Assembly (NCBI GenBank): GCA_023213235.1
Contig: CP096137.1
Span: forward strand, 2,342,908 to 2,406,907
Direction: 5' to 3'
Length of the DNA stretch: 64,000 nucleotides
Source of the DNA: Elusimicrobiota bacterium
GTDB taxonomy: Bacteria > Elusimicrobiota > Elusimicrobia > UBA1565 > UBA9628
The translations under genes were made by a program, and so were the position numbers. This document shows positions 61,518-64,000 of the stretch, in pieces. A model generated the notes under the pieces. It was not told the DNA's origin. It saw only the letters and a program-made list of their open reading frames with translations, and searched no databases. The number at the start of each line of letters is the position of its first letter. Positions within the stretch are counted from its first letter, which is position 1.

Positions 61518-62453
61518 TTACAACGGCAAAAAGCCGCCGACGGCCAGGCGCAGGCCGTTGACGAATTCAGCAGCGTTGAGCGGCTTTTTCCCTCGGGCTG
61601 TACTTCGAGGAACCACAGACGACTGCAGGACCCACATTGTACCAAAACACCCCTGCCCCGTTCAACGGCCAGGAGGGCTCCGGGAGCGTCTTTCGTCGTC
61701 GGGTCGGACGGCCCGGGGAGGGCCGATTTGAGGACCAAAACGGAGCCGTTGGCCAGCTTCAGGGTGGCGCGCGGCCAAGACCGGAATCCGCGGATCAGAT
61801 TGTGGATCTCGGCCGCGTCTTTCGACAGGTCGATGGCCGCGTCCTCGCGCTTGATGAGCGGAGCCATGGAGGGGCGCCTTCCTGGGGAGGCGGACGACCT
61901 TGCCGACCGAGAGGTCGCCGATCACGGCCTCCAGCCGGCCGACGCCGAACGCGGTCAGGCGGGCGAGCAGGGCCGGAGCGTCCTCGTCGGGGCCGACGGA
62001 GGTCTCGGTCATGTCCTGGACGGGCCCGGTGTCCATGCCCTCGTCGAGCCAGAACAGGGAGACGCCGGTCTTCGTCTCGCCTTTGACCAGCGCCCACTGC
62101 ACGGGCGCGGCGCCGCGGTACTTGGGCAGGAGGGAGAAGTGGGCGTTGAGCAGGCCGAGGCGGGTCGAGGTCAGGACGTCGGCCTTGAGGATGCGCCCGT
62201 ACGCGACCACCACGCCGAAGTCCGCGCCGAGCGCCTTGAGCTCGGCGGCGATCTCCGACGGCCTGGCCGGCTGGAGGACCTTCAGGCCGAGCTCGAGCGC
62301 GGCCTTCTTGACCGGCGTCGACGAGACCTCGAGCCCGCGGCCGGAGGGCTTGTCGGGCTGGGAGACGACGGCCAGGACCTCGGTCCGCTTCGCCAACAGG
62401 CGCAAGAACGGCACGGCGGTCTCGGGCGTCCCGAAGAAGATCGTTTTGAGCAC
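61518..62453 (-). CDS. fmt: methionyl-tRNA formyltransferase, several frameshifts in sequence
   Basis: Formylates initiator Met-tRNA. A total of 312 residues is recovered after repair, normal for Fmt. The N-terminal domain has IFFGTPETAVPFL, VVSQPDKPSGRG, GVVVAYGRILKADVL, and the catalytic LNAHFSLLPKYRGAAPVQWAL (N, H, D follow). The join to the C-terminal domain needs one base in each of two G runs (61884-61887 and 61871-61874), giving LPQEGAPSMAPLIKRED. A T run at 61585-61589 on the plus strand needs one more to give the ending GGFLPL. The start is GTG, 3 nt after def. Confidence 0.92.
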
Positions 62454-62456
62454 GCG

Positions 62457-62969
62457 CTAGTCCCAGTTCGGCCGCGCCGTCTTGATCGCGTCGAGGACCT
62501 TGAGCTTGTCCTCGAACTCGAGACGGTCGACGAAGAGCTTGCCGTCGAGGTGGTCGATCTCGTGCTGGAAGGCGCGCGCGAGCAGGCCCTCGCCGGACAA
62601 CTCGCGCGAGACGCCGTTCTCGTCGAGCGCGCGAACGCGGGCGCGCGCGCGGCGGCGCAGCTTGTGGTAGACGCCGGGCAAGGACAGGCAGCCCTCCTCG
62701 TCGTTGAGCTCGCCGTCGAGCGAGACGATCTCCGGGTTGATGAGCACGAGGCGCTGGGACTTTCCGTCGGGGCGCACGTCGATGACGCACAGGCGCATCG
62801 ACAGCCCGATCTGCGGCGCCGCGAGGCCGACGCCGCGCGCGGCCTGCATCGTCGCCCACATGTCTTTGAGCAGGGCCGGCAGCTCGCCCTTGATCGCCTC
62901 GTAGTCGAGCGGCGGGCAGGCGGTCTTCAAGACCTTTTCGCCGTGCTTCGTGACGCGCCGGACGGGCAT
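62457..62969 (-). CDS. def: peptide deformylase
   Basis: A 170-residue metalloenzyme that removes the N-formyl group from new proteins. All three motifs are present: GVGLAAPQIG, EGCLSLPG and QHEIDHLDG, supplying the Cys and two His metal ligands. It pairs with fmt directly downstream, the usual arrangement. It starts one base after the permease stop. Confidence 0.97.
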   Translation of the reverse strand: MPVRRVTKHGEKVLKTACPPLDYEAIKGELPALLKDMWATMQAARGVGLAAPQIGLSMRLCVIDVRPDGKSQRLVLINPEIVSLDGELNDEEGCLSLPGVYHKLRRRARARVRALDENGVSRELSGEGLLARAFQHEIDHLDGKLFVDRLEFEDKLKVLDAIKTARPNWD

Positions 62970-62970
62970 G

Positions 62971-64000
62971 CTACAAATCGACGGCGTGCTCGACGCCGGG
63001 GCCGAGGATGCGGAAGCGCACGCTCTGCTTGTTGGTCTGCATCGAGCCCCACGTCATCGCGAGGCGCTCGAGCTGGGCGTCGGTGGAGAGCTTGGCGGAG
63101 ACGCCGAAGACGACCTCGGTCGCGCCGACGGCCTGCGCGGCCTGGGAGATCGCGTAGAAGGGCTCGTTCGACACGACGAGCATCGGCGTGACGGTCTTGC
63201 CGTGCTTCTCGGCGGCCTCGATGACCTTGGTGAACAGCCGCTCCTCCTCGGCGTCCATCGAGACGGTCTCCTCGACGAGGCCGAGGCCCTTTCGGATGCG
63301 CGAGGTGAAGACGACGAGGTCGGTCGTCTCGGAATCGTGGGACTCGAGCGCCTTGTTGAGGTGGTAGAGGTTCCCGGGGTCGCGCACGGCCACCAGCACG
63401 CGGTTCGGGCGCTCGATCTCGTCCTTGACGATCGCCAGGTCGGTCGCGCTGCGCAGGTTGAACTTCTCCGTGTGCTCGCCGTGCGCGCGCTCCCGCTTGT
63501 TGAGGCGCTCGCTGATCATGAACAGCGCGAAGAAGAAGCCCGTGAACGCGGCGCCGGAGATCGTGGCGACCTTCTTCGTGAGCAGGTTCACGATGCCGAC
63601 GGAGAGCAGCAGCAGGAACAGCAGGGCCAGGCCGACGGGCAGCTCGCGGCCGCCGCCGAGAGGGACGTTGAAGGGAACCTTCCAGTCGCGCTTGATCTTC
63701 TGGAAGCGCAGGACGAGCACCGCGCCCGCGTTGAACACGAAGCTCCAGATCACGCCGAACGCGTACGCCTCGCCGAGCAGGTACACGTCGCCGCGGCACA
63801 GGACGATCGTCAGCGCCTGCATGAGCACGACGAGGTTGATCATGCGGTAGGTCGTGCCGAACTTGGGGTGCAGGTGGCGCAGGCGCTCCGGCATGATCCC
63901 GTCTTCGGCGAGGCGGTTCAAGACGCCGTTGGCGCCGAGGATGGACGTGTTGACCGCGCCGGAGAGGATCACGACGCCGACGAGCACGACGCAGGCCTGC
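62971..64000 (-). CDS. APC-family amino acid permease with C-terminal UspA-like domain (5' end outside window)
   Basis: Only the C-terminal 340 or so residues are visible, because the gene continues past the right edge. Membrane helices occur in the first half (VGVVILSGAVNTSILGANG, INLVVLMQALTIVL, FGVIWSFVFNAGAVLVLRF, ALLFLLLLSVGIVNLL, FTGFFFALFMI). A cytoplasmic domain follows that looks like a universal stress protein fold (NRVLVAVRDPGNLYHLNKAL, TDLVVFTSRI, TPMLVVSNEPFYAISQAAQAVGATEVVFG). Transporters of this shape carry amino acids and may be regulated through the stress domain. The substrate is unknown. Confidence 0.85.
   Translation of the reverse strand, partial: QACVVLVGVVILSGAVNTSILGANGVLNRLAEDGIMPERLRHLHPKFGTTYRMINLVVLMQALTIVLCRGDVYLLGEAYAFGVIWSFVFNAGAVLVLRFQKIKRDWKVPFNVPLGGGRELPVGLALLFLLLLSVGIVNLLTKKVATISGAAFTGFFFALFMISERLNKRERAHGEHTEKFNLRSATDLAIVKDEIERPNRVLVAVRDPGNLYHLNKALESHDSETTDLVVFTSRIRKGLGLVEETVSMDAEEERLFTKVIEAAEKHGKTVTPMLVVSNEPFYAISQAAQAVGATEVVFGVSAKLSTDAQLERLAMTWGSMQTNKQSVRFRILGPGVEHAVDL

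Noticed and set aside
1304..62453. Programmed ribosomal frameshifting or pseudogenes
   Set aside because: Breaks occur in about 24 unrelated genes, including single-copy essential ones, nearly always in G/C runs with the same one-base loss and no slippery-site plus pseudoknot pattern. Assembly error is simpler.
1..64000. Insertion sequence, integrase, prophage or att site
   Set aside because: No transposase, integrase or phage structural motif was seen in any frame, and tRNA-His has no flanking direct repeat of its 3' end.

Overview
The window is 64 kb of very GC-rich DNA from a Gram-negative (diderm) bacterium. Evidence for an outer membrane is lpxD, two heptosyltransferase-like genes, three TolC-type channels, a TonB-like protein with ExbB/ExbD, and a DUF481 outer-membrane protein. 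No gene fixes the phylum. The split transketolase, the rpsP-khpA-trmD-rplS string without rimM, the Thermus/Rickettsia-type isocitrate dehydrogenase and the leaderless promoters would fit a deep-branching lineage such as Elusimicrobiota, but that is only a guess. I see no prophage, insertion sequence, CRISPR array or rRNA.

Layout. 1-4.4 kb: a response regulator, an enoyl-CoA hydratase, two convergent GT9 glycosyltransferases and a HGSNAT-like acyltransferase. 4.4-15.1 kb: one co-oriented string, tetR - tolC - RND pump - ECF sigma - anti-sigma - ZraP-like - tolC - macA - macB. 15.2-19.2 kb: DUF481, small membrane and exported proteins, lpxD with a tiny Cys/His protein before it, and a second receiver protein. 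19.3-24.6 kb: a heavy-metal RND locus with two His-rich partners. 24.7-30.6 kb: a lipoprotein, an amidase, tRNA-His, a TPR protein, an FNR-like regulator, a small secreted protein with three CxWPNxC repeats, and a phosphoesterase. 30.6-33.5 kb: nucleoside salvage (punA, a pyrimidine phosphorylase, upp). 33.5-39.3 kb: split transketolase overlapping a GMC oxidoreductase cluster and a nuclease/phosphatase-fold protein. 39.3-40.5 kb: an adenylyl cyclase fused to an RDD membrane domain. 40.5-47.4 kb: an eight-gene operon of DUF4178, zinc-ribbon, DUF350, aminopropyltransferase-like and FAD-oxidoreductase proteins. 47.5-54.9 kb: a TonB/TolA-like protein, secreted and TPR proteins, and ExbB-ExbD-ExbD with an exported partner. 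54.9-64 kb: isocitrate dehydrogenase, then on the other strand permease - def - fmt - PASTA protein - rpe - rpsP - khpA - trmD - rplS - rnhB - yraN - tatC.

Two global properties matter for reading this annotation. First, about two dozen transcription units have a TATAAT-like -10 box ending close to 6 nt before the start codon (often GTG or TTG), which implies leaderless mRNAs. Second, about 24 genes are interrupted by about 31 single-base frameshifts, nearly all in G/C runs of 4-6. Restoring one base per run gives full-length family members, so I treat these as intact genes in an under-polished assembly, not pseudogenes. Coordinates are given for the whole restored gene.

The most interesting leads are the CxWPNxC repeat protein, a near-identical TTGACCNNGATCAA palindrome in two intergenic regions together with an FNR-like regulator, the DUF4178/DUF350/aminopropyltransferase operon, and a family of long inverted repeats that begin exactly at stop codons.
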